From positions 21,592,507-21,656,506 of the forward strand of contig CM055111.1 in the NCBI GenBank assembly GCA_029204225.1: a stretch of DNA of 64,000 bases. The letters run 5' to 3'. Below, in pieces: positions 55,601-59,362 of this stretch (position 1 is its first letter; the number at the start of each line of letters is the position of its first letter). This DNA comes from Diphasiastrum complanatum. Its lineage: Eukaryota > Streptophyta > Lycopodiopsida > Lycopodiales > Lycopodiaceae. The notes beneath the pieces are model-generated. The model worked only from the letters and a program-made list of their open reading frames with translations, was not told the origin of the DNA and did no database searches. Both the position numbers and the translations under genes were made by a program.

Positions 55601-56501
55601 AGACTGTGAGGTATCTGATGAAGACCAAGGCTGTTACCTGGAGGCAAGTGATGTCTGGGAATTATGATGGATCATTTTAGTCTCATGCTAGGCTTTATGA
55701 GATGAAGTTTCTCTTTCTACCGACGGTCATTTTGGCTTTTAGTATGTCATTGCAGAATGAGTCAAAAGTTTCTTTGTATTGAACTTTTTTGTGATTTTGC
55801 TATTTTCCAGCAGTTATGGGCATTCTGATAATTTCCTGGATGCTCTAGTAACATTCTGCAGCCTTAGCTACTCATGAAGCCTTTATGATGAATCAATATA
55901 GTAACCTAATCTGATGTTTGGAAACTAACATATATCTAAATGCTCTGGTATCACATTGGGAAGCAGGGTAACACATACACATATATCTGACAACATATAG
56001 TAGATCTAGCATTTGTGACAGAGATGACAGTATGCTCTCTTCATACTCTATAATCCTGGGTTATTTACTGAGATCTTATGATGTTGCAACATACTGAAAC
56101 CAACTTGATTAGCTATGTCAGTTTTGTTATATGTGCTCAATGCACGTGTGTATATAGAGGTAAGTGCACATGCTTGCTCTCATATCTTTTTGTCTTGTGT
56201 GTGGGTGTGTACTTCTACTGGACGGTACCAAGAAGGTTGTAATCACTGAATCGTGCTTTCCGTAGCCTTTCTCCTTACATCAAGAGGCCATGTGAGAATG
56301 TTTGAGTGATATTTTTGATGTAGCAATCTAAGTATCTGGATCTTGTTGTTGTAGGCCATCCAGTGTCTTGGTGGAAATGGGTACGTGAATGAGTACCCAA
56401 CAGGAAGATTTCTCCGTGATGCAAAGCTTTATGAAATTGGTGCGGGTACAAGCGAGATCCGTCGAATGCTTATTGGCAAACAGCTTTTCAAAGGGGAATA
56501 A
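9002..56501 (+). CDS. IVD: isovaleryl-CoA dehydrogenase, mitochondrial (16 exons)
   Basis: IVD is a mitochondrial matrix FAD enzyme that oxidises isovaleryl-CoA in leucine breakdown and passes electrons to ETF. Joined exons (9002-9088, 19936-19998, 20645-20728, 20813-20870, 21988-22112, 22284-22328, 22568-22616, 41114-41223, 41339-41415, 47718-47768, 47858-47922, 48287-48441, 53490-53530, 53663-53717, 55429-55485, 56355-56501) give 1269 nt in one open frame, 422 residues against about 409 in Arabidopsis. All introns are GT-AG. Recognisable blocks include [13 protein letters not shown](S)[45 protein letters not shown] and [11 protein letters not shown]. The IVD-specific catalytic Glu is present at about residue 283 ([10 protein letters not shown]), and the C-terminal site has the IVD-type GAGTSE instead of the YEGTSE of other acyl-CoA dehydrogenases. 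Introns 1, 7, 9 and 12 are filled with retroelements. Exons 2-16 are firm; exon 1 is tentative. Confidence 0.92.
9089..10944 (+). other. IVD intron 1, unique-looking part
   Basis: This is AT-rich sequence with no coding motif recognised. A short alternating GC run (about 10923-10936) precedes the GA array. Confidence 0.5.
10945..11017 (-). repeat. (CT)n / (GA)n microsatellite tail
   Basis: This is a 73-bp uninterrupted GA run on the + strand. It directly follows the LINE 3' UTR on the minus strand. Confidence 0.95.
11038..11051 (-). other. LINE 3' hairpin, variant stem
   Basis: ATACC-CTAT-GGTAT on the + strand. It is a 5-bp stem with a 4-nt loop at the same place as ATGCC-TTTT-GGCAT in other copies, with the third pair changed on both sides. 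Confidence 0.65.
11328..11693 (-). pseudogene. LINE ORF2 C-terminal fragment
   Basis: The first residues contain the His-x4-Cys half of the C-terminal zinc motif (ESHFLFRCP), then [14 protein letters not shown], shared with copies at 24035, 30080 and 51940. At the place where other copies have the PIP-box motif this one reads [12 protein letters not shown], so the aromatic pair is lost while the basic run is kept. Confidence 0.65.
11691..12702 (+). pseudogene. copia integrase, frameshifted
   Basis: The first frame has [24 protein letters not shown] and [11 protein letters not shown], which include two of the DDE catalytic Asp residues. A frameshift near 12000 (TPQQNG region) moves to a second frame with the remaining C-terminal integrase ([49 protein letters not shown]). 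The frame then enters the pre-RT linker ([12 protein letters not shown]) and stops. Confidence 0.8.
12703..12893 (+). pseudogene. copia RNase H remnant
   Basis: Short frames contain [19 protein letters not shown] and, shifted, [19 protein letters not shown] followed by GEGVVSW, the C-terminal copia RNase H blocks. It is joined directly to pre-RT sequence, so the whole RT is deleted. Confidence 0.7.
12960..13263 (+). repeat. putative copia 3' LTR
   Basis: It starts TGTAACC right after a purine-rich AAAAGGTGGAG tract, ends CAACA, and has TATATAAG at about 13210. There is no second copy in the window to confirm the ends. Confidence 0.4.
13264..13926 (+). other. region upstream of gypsy gag
   Basis: This is G-rich sequence with GGTGG-type words (13590-13760). 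It may be the 5' LTR and leader of the gypsy element that follows, but neither LTR ends nor a primer-binding site could be fixed. Confidence 0.3.
13927..14823 (+). pseudogene. gypsy gag
   Basis: It starts [13 protein letters not shown] and has a Pro-rich and coiled N-terminus, then [15 protein letters not shown] with a capsid-type KTAF...FEHWRRF stretch (14224-14421). The C-terminus has a zinc knuckle [14 protein letters not shown] (about 14663-14704). Frameshifts occur near 14160-14224, and an in-frame TAG lies at 14419. Confidence 0.75.
14863..16125 (+). pseudogene. gypsy pol: protease and reverse transcriptase
   Basis: A 420-codon open frame. The protease has [13 protein letters not shown] (DDGS instead of the usual DSGS). 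RT blocks include [53 protein letters not shown] and the catalytic [15 protein letters not shown] interrupts after KCEF; in the same frame [10 protein letters not shown] continues as the rest of the domain. The RT core itself looks intact. Confidence 0.85.
16126..16627 (+). pseudogene. gypsy RT end and RNase H
   Basis: After the stop, [10 protein letters not shown] and [11 protein letters not shown] follow. A deletion then removes the linker, and RNase H follows ([44 protein letters not shown]). An in-frame stop (KI*RHYLYG) lies at about 16397. Confidence 0.75.
16690..17836 (+). pseudogene. gypsy integrase
   Basis: An HHCC zinc region ([13 protein letters not shown] and CEQCQQNK) precedes the core ([18 protein letters not shown], then shifted [55 protein letters not shown]). 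The C-terminal part has [20 protein letters not shown]. There are at least three frameshifts and several stops. No chromodomain was seen before the truncation. Confidence 0.75.
18104..19013 (-). pseudogene. LINE ORF1/ORF2 remnant, Pro-rich
   Basis: Two overlapping frames (19013-18450 and 18991-18104). The N-terminal half is low-complexity Pro/Leu/Ser coded by imperfect tandem repeats of about 45 bp (GGTGGAGYGGAGGAGG-like on the + strand). The C-terminal half matches the endonuclease end and linker of the LINE at 26179-27200. Confidence 0.55.
19026..19075 (-). repeat. (CT)n / (GA)n array
   Basis: A 50-bp pure GA run (+ strand) at the 5' boundary of the minus-strand LINE. Confidence 0.95.
19139..19188 (-). 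repeat. (CT)n / (GA)n microsatellite tail
   Basis: A 50-bp pure GA run (+ strand) directly following a LINE 3' UTR on the minus strand. Confidence 0.95.
19207..19220 (-). other. LINE 3' hairpin
   Basis: ATGCC-AAAA-GGCAT on the + strand, a perfect 5-bp stem with a 4-nt loop, just upstream of the ATTAATAAA box and CT tail in the element's own orientation. Confidence 0.7.
19321..19935 (+). other. end of IVD intron 1
   Basis: T-rich intronic sequence with no element recognised. The frame open from 19795 joins exon 2 without a stop but lacks transit-peptide character. Confidence 0.5.
19936..19998 (+). CDS. IVD: IVD exon 2
   Basis: Residues 30-50, ending [11 protein letters not shown], align with the SSLLFDDTQLQ stretch before the first helix of plant IVD. 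Flanks are TATGCAG| and |GTCTTC. The frame is open upstream of the acceptor to 19795, so a transcript starting there is an alternative N-terminus. Confidence 0.8.
20645..20728 (+). CDS. IVD: IVD exon 3
   Basis: Residues 51-78 begin [17 protein letters not shown], the N-terminal helical domain of acyl-CoA dehydrogenases. Flanks are TTTTCAG| and |GTAAGT. Confidence 0.95.
20813..20870 (+). CDS. IVD: IVD exon 4
   Basis: Residues 79-97 ([19 protein letters not shown]) plus one base. Flanks are TTGACAG| and |GTTCGT. Confidence 0.95.
20871..21987 (+). other. IVD intron 4
   Basis: A 1.1 kb AT-rich intron with nothing recognisable. Confidence 0.6.
21988..22112 (+). CDS. IVD: IVD exon 5
   Basis: Residues 98-139, containing [19 protein letters not shown] and [13 protein letters not shown], are near-identical in pattern to plant IVD. 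Flanks are TGTGCAG| and |GTATAT. Confidence 0.97.
22284..22328 (+). CDS. IVD: IVD exon 6
   Basis: Residues 140-154, [15 protein letters not shown]. Flanks are TTGTTAG| and |GTATTA. Confidence 0.95.
22568..22616 (+). CDS. IVD: IVD exon 7
   Basis: Residues 155-170, [16 protein letters not shown], plus the first base (T) of codon 171. The donor is AACT|GTGAGT-like with T at position -1. With exon 8 this makes codon 171 TCT (Ser) where the family normally has Ala. Confidence 0.93.
22617..24011 (+). other. IVD intron 7, 5' part
   Basis: AT-rich sequence with no element recognised. It ends at a C run (24012-24021) where the first LINE fragment begins. Confidence 0.5.
24035..24512 (+). pseudogene. 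LINE ORF2 C-terminus with PIP-like motif
   Basis: Zinc half-motif [11 protein letters not shown], then [18 protein letters not shown] follows in the first frame (about 24194), and the remainder is carried in a frame open from 24198: [14 protein letters not shown], a run of Asp residues coded by GAT repeats, an Arg/Thr-rich segment, and a terminal [13 protein letters not shown] block. The C-terminal region beyond the zinc motif is about 120 residues. Confidence 0.7.
24231..24254 (+). other. PIP-box-like motif in LINE ORF2, copy 1
   Basis: QPQITSFF fits the canonical PCNA-interacting pattern Q-x-x-[ILVM]-x-x-[FY]-[FY] and is followed directly by SKRRGRD. Function is inferred from the match. 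Confidence 0.6.
24648..24661 (+). other. LINE 3' hairpin
   Basis: ATGCC-TTTT-GGCAT, a perfect 5-bp stem and 4-nt loop, 30 bases before the start of the CT-rich tail. Confidence 0.7.
24692..24742 (+). repeat. (CT)n LINE tail
   Basis: About 50 bp of CT repeat following ATTAATAAAG and a short linker; the next LINE copy starts at 24743. Confidence 0.95.
24841..25257 (+). pseudogene. LINE ORF1 N-terminal remnant
   Basis: It starts MAPPRG, comparable with MAPRKRGGG at 49895 and MPCRKG at 30737. A C run at about 25075-25093 and a Ser-coding TCTTCT-rich stretch follow. The Ser/Pro-rich N-terminus resembles that of the ORF1 at 30737. It is stopped by an early TAA and frameshifts. Confidence 0.45.
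25258..25659 (+). repeat. copia LTR
   Basis: It starts TGTAAGAATT and ends AATTCTAACA-like (CGATTCTAACA), imperfect inverted ends. TATAAGAG (about 25498) is a candidate TATA box. It is 402 bp long and directly followed by a primer-binding site. Confidence 0.8.
25660..25672 (+). other. copia primer-binding site
   Basis: TGGTATCAGAGCC abuts the LTR end ATTCTAACA, the standard plant copia arrangement. Confidence 0.92.
25673..26165 (+). repeat. copia leader with degenerate tandem repeats
   Basis: G-rich sequence made of related words (TTCCTGAGGGCGGCAACAAC at about 26000 and a variant at about 26092; CTGGACAGGCAGTA twice). A loose period of about 90 bp can be seen. No gag follows: LINE endonuclease sequence begins at about 26165, so the copia interior is deleted. 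Confidence 0.5.
26170..26949 (+). pseudogene. LINE ORF2: APE-type endonuclease (partial) and linker
   Basis: The endonuclease block [10 protein letters not shown] (about 26199-26228) is followed by [24 protein letters not shown] (the SxxDYxxxS motif) and DHSFPSF (catalytic His). These are typical C-terminal motifs of APE-like LINE endonucleases. The N-terminal half is missing. The linker reads [20 protein letters not shown], then [21 protein letters not shown] frameshift lies near 26750. Confidence 0.8.
26950..28136 (+). pseudogene. LINE ORF2: reverse transcriptase
   Basis: The linker end ([39 protein letters not shown]) leads into [58 protein letters not shown] and [10 protein letters not shown] frameshift near 27790 gives [16 protein letters not shown], where the catalytic YADD is YADG, so the active site is lost. 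It ends in SYTYLGVLF. No RNase H domain was seen. Confidence 0.85.
28137..28639 (+). other. LINE RT thumb remnant and 3' UTR
   Basis: [20 protein letters not shown]-like coding is recognisable to about 28240. After that come GATGAGGCCTAG-like C-terminal debris and an AT-rich 3' UTR. Confidence 0.5.
28606..28619 (+). other. LINE 3' hairpin, variant stem
   Basis: GTGCT-CTTG-GGCAC. Five pairs with one T-G wobble and a 4-nt loop. The outer pair is G-C where other copies have A-T. Confidence 0.6.
28640..28732 (+). repeat. (CT)n LINE tail, 93 bp
   Basis: An uninterrupted TC array after ATTAATATAATT; a new LINE 5' region starts at 28733. Confidence 0.95.
29160..29735 (+). pseudogene. LINE endonuclease C-terminal half and linker
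   Basis: Frames give [49 protein letters not shown], and [19 protein letters not shown] frameshift occurs near 29200, and a stop follows PVDT (29691). Confidence 0.75.
29736..30500 (+). pseudogene. LINE ORF2 C-terminus with zinc motif and PIP-like motif
   Basis: Thumb-like sequence ([33 protein letters not shown]) precedes the CCHC-type zinc motif (a TAG replaces the first Cys codon of CxLC at about 30081; [18 protein letters not shown] follows). A shifted frame (30214-30720) then carries [16 protein letters not shown], an Asp/Glu tract ([12 protein letters not shown]) and a His/Thr-rich stretch. Confidence 0.7.
30304..30327 (+). other. PIP-box-like motif in LINE ORF2, copy 2
   Basis: QPLITSFF, followed by TRRRSRD and an acidic tract. 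It is the same motif as at 24231 and 51142, with Leu for Gln at position 3. Confidence 0.6.
30737..31656 (+). pseudogene. LINE ORF1-like protein gene, broken
   Basis: The N-terminal frame (30737-30991, MPCRKGAL) is Ser/Pro-rich and then acidic, and ends in a stop. A Leu/Lys heptad-like stretch follows in broken frames (about 31000-31170). The C-terminal frame 31177-31656 (159 codons) has [42 protein letters not shown] and [11 protein letters not shown]. This order (coiled coil, RRM-like, then a K/R-rich C-terminal RNA-binding domain) is that of L1-type ORF1 proteins. Role: RNA chaperone/packaging for retrotransposition. The assignment rests on pattern, not a search. Confidence 0.55.
31861..31905 (+). 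repeat. CTTT/(CT)n LINE tail
   Basis: TTTC-type units followed by about 22 bp of pure CT, ending at 31905. Confidence 0.85.
31906..32089 (+). other. spacer in intron 7
   Basis: 184 bp of AT-rich sequence with no feature seen. Confidence 0.4.
32100..33830 (+). pseudogene. copia pol remnant (integrase end, RT, RNase H)
   Basis: HVPDEKQ and [20 protein letters not shown] end the integrase. RT blocks: [52 protein letters not shown] and [16 protein letters not shown]. The YVDD region is destroyed. RNase H debris follows: [19 protein letters not shown] and [10 protein letters not shown]. Confidence 0.75.
33839..34090 (+). repeat. putative copia 3' LTR fragment
   Basis: It begins TG directly after the purine tract. 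The 3' limit is uncertain because unrelated copia RT sequence starts by about 34110. Confidence 0.35.
34110..34309 (+). pseudogene. copia RT fragment
   Basis: [16 protein letters not shown], then [19 protein letters not shown] and EEVYMEQ, the N-terminal copia RT blocks, with one stop. It is cut off exactly where the LTR of the next copia begins at 34310. Confidence 0.75.
34310..35214 (-). repeat. 3' LTR of copia element
   Basis: It starts TGATGATCGCAGTCGCG and is about 905 bp. It matches 39574-40491 with scattered substitutions and small indels. The U3 part (high-coordinate side) has repeated TTCGCGAA words. Its high-coordinate end is less certain than that of the other copy. Confidence 0.8.
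34962..35909 (-). pseudogene. copia RT end and RNase H
   Basis: [70 protein letters not shown] and [15 protein letters not shown] are the RNase H blocks, followed by TKAL. The frame runs on into the LTR to 34962, so the true stop may have been lost. Confidence 0.85.
35921..36397 (-). pseudogene. copia RT, catalytic part
   Basis: [20 protein letters not shown] carries the catalytic YVDD and is followed by [35 protein letters not shown] and TPML. Frameshifts at both ends separate it from neighbouring RT pieces. Confidence 0.85.
36247..37776 (-). pseudogene. copia integrase C-terminus and RT N-terminus
   Basis: A 509-codon frame. The integrase core has [29 protein letters not shown] (catalytic Glu), [18 protein letters not shown] and [12 protein letters not shown] starts with [40 protein letters not shown] and [13 protein letters not shown]. 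The usual DVKTAFLNG block is [10 protein letters not shown]. Confidence 0.88.
37730..38191 (-). pseudogene. copia pre-integrase and integrase N-terminus
   Basis: [16 protein letters not shown] (GAG-pre-integrase zinc region), then [12 protein letters not shown] and [17 protein letters not shown], the first catalytic Asp block. A frameshift at about 37750 moves to the next frame. Confidence 0.85.
38163..38942 (-). pseudogene. copia gag C-terminus, two zinc knuckles, protease
   Basis: [14 protein letters not shown] and [14 protein letters not shown] are two tandem CCHC knuckles. The protease active site [14 protein letters not shown] follows, then [17 protein letters not shown] and [14 protein letters not shown]. 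Confidence 0.88.
38939..39454 (-). pseudogene. copia gag capsid
   Basis: A likely start is [12 protein letters not shown] (about 39454). It is interrupted by TGA before SNFLAWKVK. The capsid continues ([47 protein letters not shown]) with a frameshift at about 38945. Confidence 0.8.
39560..39572 (-). other. copia primer-binding site
   Basis: It reads TGGTATCAGAGCC on the minus strand, one base from the LTR end at 39574. Confidence 0.92.
39574..40491 (-). repeat. 5' LTR of copia element
   Basis: It runs from TGATGAGGATCGCAG to ...TGTTACA on the + strand (TGTAACACC... on the element strand) and is about 918 bp. It is similar to 34310-35214; differences include a 3-bp indel at the start and scattered substitutions. 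Confidence 0.8.
40492..41113 (+). other. end of IVD intron 7
   Basis: T-rich intronic sequence; nothing recognised. Confidence 0.5.
41114..41223 (+). CDS. IVD: IVD exon 8
   Basis: Residues 171-207 contain [12 protein letters not shown] and [12 protein letters not shown], the flavin/substrate-binding middle domain. It is separated from exon 7 by an 18.5 kb retroelement-filled intron. The acceptor is TTAAACAG|. Confidence 0.97.
41339..41415 (+). CDS. IVD: IVD exon 9
   Basis: Residues 208-232 plus two bases: [20 protein letters not shown] and EKGMPG. Flanks are TTGAACAG| and |GTAGTT. Confidence 0.96.
41416..44884 (+). other. IVD intron 9, 5' part
   Basis: 3.5 kb of AT-rich sequence. A short TAAA/TA microsatellite lies at 43717-43744. 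No coding motif, LTR or terminal repeat was recognised. Confidence 0.5.
45002..46585 (-). pseudogene. RT thumb and C-terminal domain of second LINE type
   Basis: A 527-codon frame starts [20 protein letters not shown] right after the RT active site. Its middle is partly out of the true frame: the antiparallel frames 46277-45798 and 45722-45402 read like coding sequence ([40 protein letters not shown]). The C-terminus [26 protein letters not shown] and [14 protein letters not shown] returns to this frame. The Cys/His motif plus VDIVLSRDG...VDVVANP resembles the zinc-plus-nuclease end of LINEs with restriction-like endonucleases; this is inference. Confidence 0.5.
46306..47357 (-). pseudogene. 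reverse transcriptase of second LINE type
   Basis: Frames in order: [36 protein letters not shown] (catalytic Asp), [37 protein letters not shown], and in a third frame [19 protein letters not shown]. The catalytic box therefore reads VADDT rather than YADD. At least two frameshifts occur. Confidence 0.7.
47361..47717 (+). other. end of IVD intron 9
   Basis: AT-rich intronic sequence; nothing recognised. Confidence 0.5.
47718..47768 (+). CDS. IVD: IVD exon 10
   Basis: It encodes [16 protein letters not shown], to residue 249 plus two bases. Flanks are TTTGCAG| and |GTAAGC. It follows the 6.3 kb intron 9. Confidence 0.96.
47858..47922 (+). CDS. IVD: IVD exon 11
   Basis: Residues 250-271 ([19 protein letters not shown], then EGK) plus one base. 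Flanks are GTGACAG| and |GTACCA. Confidence 0.96.
48287..48441 (+). CDS. IVD: IVD exon 12, catalytic glutamate
   Basis: Residues 272-323. [20 protein letters not shown] carries the catalytic base (Glu283 here, corresponding to Glu254 of mature human IVD). [17 protein letters not shown] follows. Flanks are TTGGCAG| and |GTATAG. Confidence 0.97.
48442..49823 (+). other. IVD intron 12, 5' part
   Basis: AT-rich sequence. The duplicated phrase GATCCTTATGAGGAGCT occurs twice at about 49496-49530. No element was recognised before the CT array at 49824. Confidence 0.5.
49824..49871 (+). repeat. (CT)n array at LINE 5' boundary
   Basis: 48 bp of CT repeat after TATGATTT. The LINE starts within 25 bp downstream. 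Confidence 0.95.
49895..51420 (+). pseudogene. LINE ORF1 start / ORF2 linker-RT / ORF2 C-terminus
   Basis: [18 protein letters not shown] belongs to ORF1. Linker blocks match the copy at 26600-27200 ([35 protein letters not shown]). RT has [35 protein letters not shown] and [18 protein letters not shown], then stops short of the GVKQGC and YADD blocks. A frame from 51109 carries [15 protein letters not shown], poly-Asp and [13 protein letters not shown]. Confidence 0.75.
51142..51165 (+). other. PIP-box-like motif in LINE ORF2, copy 3
   Basis: QPQITSFF followed by SRRRGRD and an Asp run. It is identical in the core to the copy at 24231. Confidence 0.6.
51562..51575 (+). other. LINE 3' hairpin, one mismatch
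   Basis: ATGCC-TTTT-GACAT, the same hairpin with a single C-A mismatch in the stem. Confidence 0.55.
51590..51630 (+). repeat. (CT)n LINE tail
   Basis: 41 bp of CT repeat after ATACATCAAT; the next LINE fragment starts at 51631. Confidence 0.95.
51645..52434 (+). pseudogene. LINE ORF2 C-terminal part
   Basis: Thumb sequence, then [29 protein letters not shown] and [18 protein letters not shown] in alternating frames. EPLITSFF (52150-52173) has Glu in place of the first Gln of the PIP pattern. After a frameshift come an acidic tract ([10 protein letters not shown]) and a terminal [15 protein letters not shown] before a TGA at about 52432. Confidence 0.7.
52582..52595 (+). other. LINE 3' hairpin
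   Basis: ATGCC-TTTT-GGCAT, perfect stem, 20 bases before the CT tail region. Confidence 0.7.
52616..52681 (+). repeat. (CT)n LINE tail
   Basis: 66 bp of CT repeat after ATTAATAAAGCG. Confidence 0.95.
52682..53489 (+). other. end of IVD intron 12
   Basis: The first 130 bp hold repeated GCGATGGTG-like words, possibly another LINE 5' remnant after the CT tail. The rest is ordinary AT-rich intron. Confidence 0.4.
53490..53530 (+). CDS. IVD: IVD exon 13
   Basis: Residues 324-336 ([13 protein letters not shown]) plus two bases. Flanks are TGTGCAG| and |GTATTA. Confidence 0.95.
53663..53717 (+). CDS. IVD: IVD exon 14
   Basis: Residues 337-355, [19 protein letters not shown]. An earlier GT exists at 53701, but using it would remove the conserved GxxDxK stretch and break the frame, so the donor at 53718 was chosen. 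Confidence 0.93.
53718..55428 (+). other. IVD intron 14
   Basis: 1.7 kb, AT-rich; no coding motif or repeat structure recognised. Confidence 0.6.
55429..55485 (+). CDS. IVD: IVD exon 15
   Basis: Residues 356-374, [19 protein letters not shown]. Flanks are TGACAG| and |GTCTCT. Confidence 0.96.
55486..56354 (+). other. IVD intron 15
   Basis: 0.9 kb, AT-rich; nothing recognised. Confidence 0.6.
56355..56501 (+). CDS. IVD: IVD exon 16 and stop
   Basis: Residues 375-422 include [34 protein letters not shown] and the end KQLFKGE, followed by TAA. The acceptor is GTTGTAG|. Confidence 0.97.
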   Translation, partial: AIQCLGGNGYVNEYPTGRFLRDAKLYEIGAGTSEIRRMLIGKQLFKGE

Positions 56502-57905
56502 CTTGCATAGGCAATCTCAACCGATTGAAACATATGGACGGAGAATGGTGACTATCTGTGTCAAAGTATGAAAGAAGTGAACCGAAGAAAAGGGTGAATG
56601 GGGAAGATCATCTGCATAGCCTGTGCTACTACAAACTGTTGGCCAGTTTAGTTGACCTTCTCAGAGGAGCTGGTTGTTTGTTGTCTGAAGTTCTATTTCG
56701 TTCAGTTCGGCATGTATGAGTCAATCCTTATGATGCTGAGCTACATGATGACCATGGCATTGCTTTGAGTGAAATAATGGGTTGCTTATCAGGTTGGCAA
56801 CAATAATTACGTTACATTTTTCTTTTGGATTGATTTGGCTGATGTGGGGTTTTTTAGCCTCCACATCATGTAATTAGTTTCACTACCTCACACCAGGTAA
56901 TCAATTCTACCTGAAAGTTTTCTATGTTTCGCTTTCTCTCCGAGGTTCCATTCTCTCAGAGGAAATCCATCAACAGGGGACATTTTAAATATTTGCAGTT
57001 ACTGTAGACTTTGTTCTATGAAGAAAAATGTACGTGTTCCGTACCTTTGTTATTACGTGCTGTTTTGATAGTCATGTGTTTCTTTCAGTTTTCATCTTAA
57101 AAATCAAAAGCTCCATAAGCAATGAGGAGATGGCATAGAGGATTCTTTTCAGTATTGGTGAAAAACCTTGTCCTGACTTTACTTAAAATTTTGAAGAAGC
57201 TTATTCTGCAGAAAATGCCTGTTAACAGCAGCAGGGCATAATGCCCATAAAACCCATGGGCTTTATGGAGGGTGTATTGCCCTGATACGATTTTAGGCCA
57301 TGGAAAAGTGGTGTTTTCAGAAAGAACCTTTTTACTAAACCACAGAAACTATCTGGCTTTTTCTGCTGGGTAAATTCCCGGCCCCTATACCGCCAGAATA
57401 GCGCCTGGAAGAATTTGCAAATTATTCGTCGGACTGCAACATCTGTCGTGTTCAACAGCCACATGGACTCTGAAGTAAACTTGACCATGTGTATCAAGAA
57501 GTCGGATTCTGATGTCTTTTATCAATGTCGGATTCCAATGCCAACTGCAAATTTTTGACGGATAGAGAGCCTTTTTCAATCTGTCGAAAACATCCAACAT
57601 AGCGTCCTGTGTAGGGCATGTCAACTGACAGGTAAATGGCACCTCACAGTTGAATTAAAGTGTTACCTGAAGTAGGTTTTGAGCCTGAAGCTTCCATATA
57701 TTCTAGTCAGACGTTGCTCTTTTCCAAATGAAGTTGCAGCTCAATTTATACCCCTTGTTCGACTGTATTGGTATGGCATAGACGGGTACCAGTGTGCAAG
57801 TACAACAGCCAAAAAAGAGGGTGCTTGTAAGTTGCATCAGTTCTGCATGTAAATGTATGCAAAACCTAGATTCCTATAGTTTGCAGAGGCAATCTGAGAG
57901 AGTCA
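56502..57905 (+). other. IVD 3' UTR and downstream spacer
   Basis: The 3' UTR begins after the TAA at 56501. No single polyadenylation signal stands out. Minus-strand open stretches at 57222-57497 and 57385-57642 were examined and no domain was recognised. Confidence 0.45.
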
Positions 57906-58340
57906 TTATTGATGGAGAGAGCATTTGATTGTTTGATGTTTCTTATTGGTATCTGGATTTGATGGATAAACTATTTTTGTTTGAAATAATTGGTATGAAT
58001 GAGTGTTTCTCATGACACGATCACTCAAACATGTATATTTGCCTGATCTTAAAAATATCATTTGCAAAGGATTTGCCATTTGAAATTGTGCCTCGAATGC
58101 TTCCAAAGCACCTCTTGCTGTCACAATGTCATTGCTATGGGCAACGACATGATCCTTCACGGCCAGATTGATCAACGATAGGGCCGTCTGAGTTTTCTTG
58201 TCAAATGAGCGATTATTCACGGGAGTTTTAGTTGGGCATTGTTCCACTCCTACTCCTTTTCAATTTGAATGCTCTTCATTTTGAATTTCCAAATGCTATA
58301 ATAGTTGAATACACTGTCCAACTTATTGGCTTCTCCAAGC
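57906..58340 (-). pseudogene. copia gag N-terminal remnant
   Basis: FDKKTQTALSLINLAVKDHV and LEAFEAQFQMAN match the copia gag capsid pattern. Upstream, decayed frames retain an IWKFKM-like stretch. A related fragment lies at 61062-61300. Confidence 0.55.
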
Positions 58341-58854
58341 ACGCATTCCGCCAAAAATGTCCTTTTGGTGCCTTAATGAAGCTCAATGTATGATCTTTTT
58401 GTCCCACTTGTCTAGCAGATCTACCATTGCTACGAGCGTTTTGGGCAAGTAAAACGGAAGAACCAATTCCATTTGTAGTATAGTGAGGTCGAGAATCGAG
58501 CCAACAGGGAGGAAGGTGATCTACAAGTCAAGGAAACTCTCATACACTAGGAGAAGTTGCAGTTGTAATTGGCTACCTATTTGTTGTGCCGGCGCCTCAA
58601 AGGGCTCTGGGACTTGAGCGGTTTCCCCAACACGCGCTTAAGTCTAACATTCATCCATCATGCACTTACGTAAAAGCCAACTTAGAAACGTAACAAGCTT
58701 AATTATTTAGACTTAGGAAAACTGGAATTCCAACCAACCCAAAAGCCAACTTAGAATCCGTCCCCAAAAGGTAACCAAAGGCAAAGACAAGCCACACATA
58801 AAACCCAAGGCATAGTGGTCACCAAACTGACCAAATGGCACAGCGGCGAGCCAC
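58341..58854 (+). other. spacer
   Basis: No feature recognised. Confidence 0.4.
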
Positions 58855-59362
58855 ACGTCGGTGACGTGGACCCTTAGGCACCGGCGACGCAAAAAGGTTG
58901 TAGTAAGGGTCCTTCCACTTGGACCAGTCCCGGAGGCGAAAACCGAAATGGTAATCATCCTCAAGAATCAACTTTATTAAATTTGGAAGAGGTTACATTC
59001 ATACATACACTGACTGGTCTCGGGGCACCAACACGTGCTGGGCATAGTGCTTGGCTCACGCTGGTAGAGGGAGCTGAGACCTGGCCACTGGATTCTTGGC
59101 ATTGGTTGAGCTGCCCAAGTTTCTGTCTGCTGGACTCCTCCTATAGTTCTGGTGTGATTCGATGCGCCCCCTCTGTCCTGGATATAGTGCTTTCTAGTAA
59201 AGCATGCTTTTTTGGACTTAGTTTTTATTTTGCTGATTAAGCTTGGCAGAATCAGTCTGGCTCCCGAACATGGGTCTCGGGAGCCGTCCCGGCGGCAGAA
59301 TCAACTTGGCTTCTGACTAGGCCATGACTCGAGCTCCAGAGCTAGCTCATGACTTGTAACTA
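58855..59362 (-). repeat. direct repeat, probable gypsy 3' LTR
   Basis: It shares with 62500-62967 many long blocks such as AAGGGTCCTTCCACTTGGAC and CTTTATTAAATTTGGAAGAG. Exact LTR ends are not resolved, and the pol stop lies within its high-coordinate edge. Confidence 0.6.

Noticed and set aside
57222-57642. Possible second host gene on the minus strand downstream of IVD
   Set aside because: Two short open stretches show no recognised domain, no clear splice structure and no continuation.
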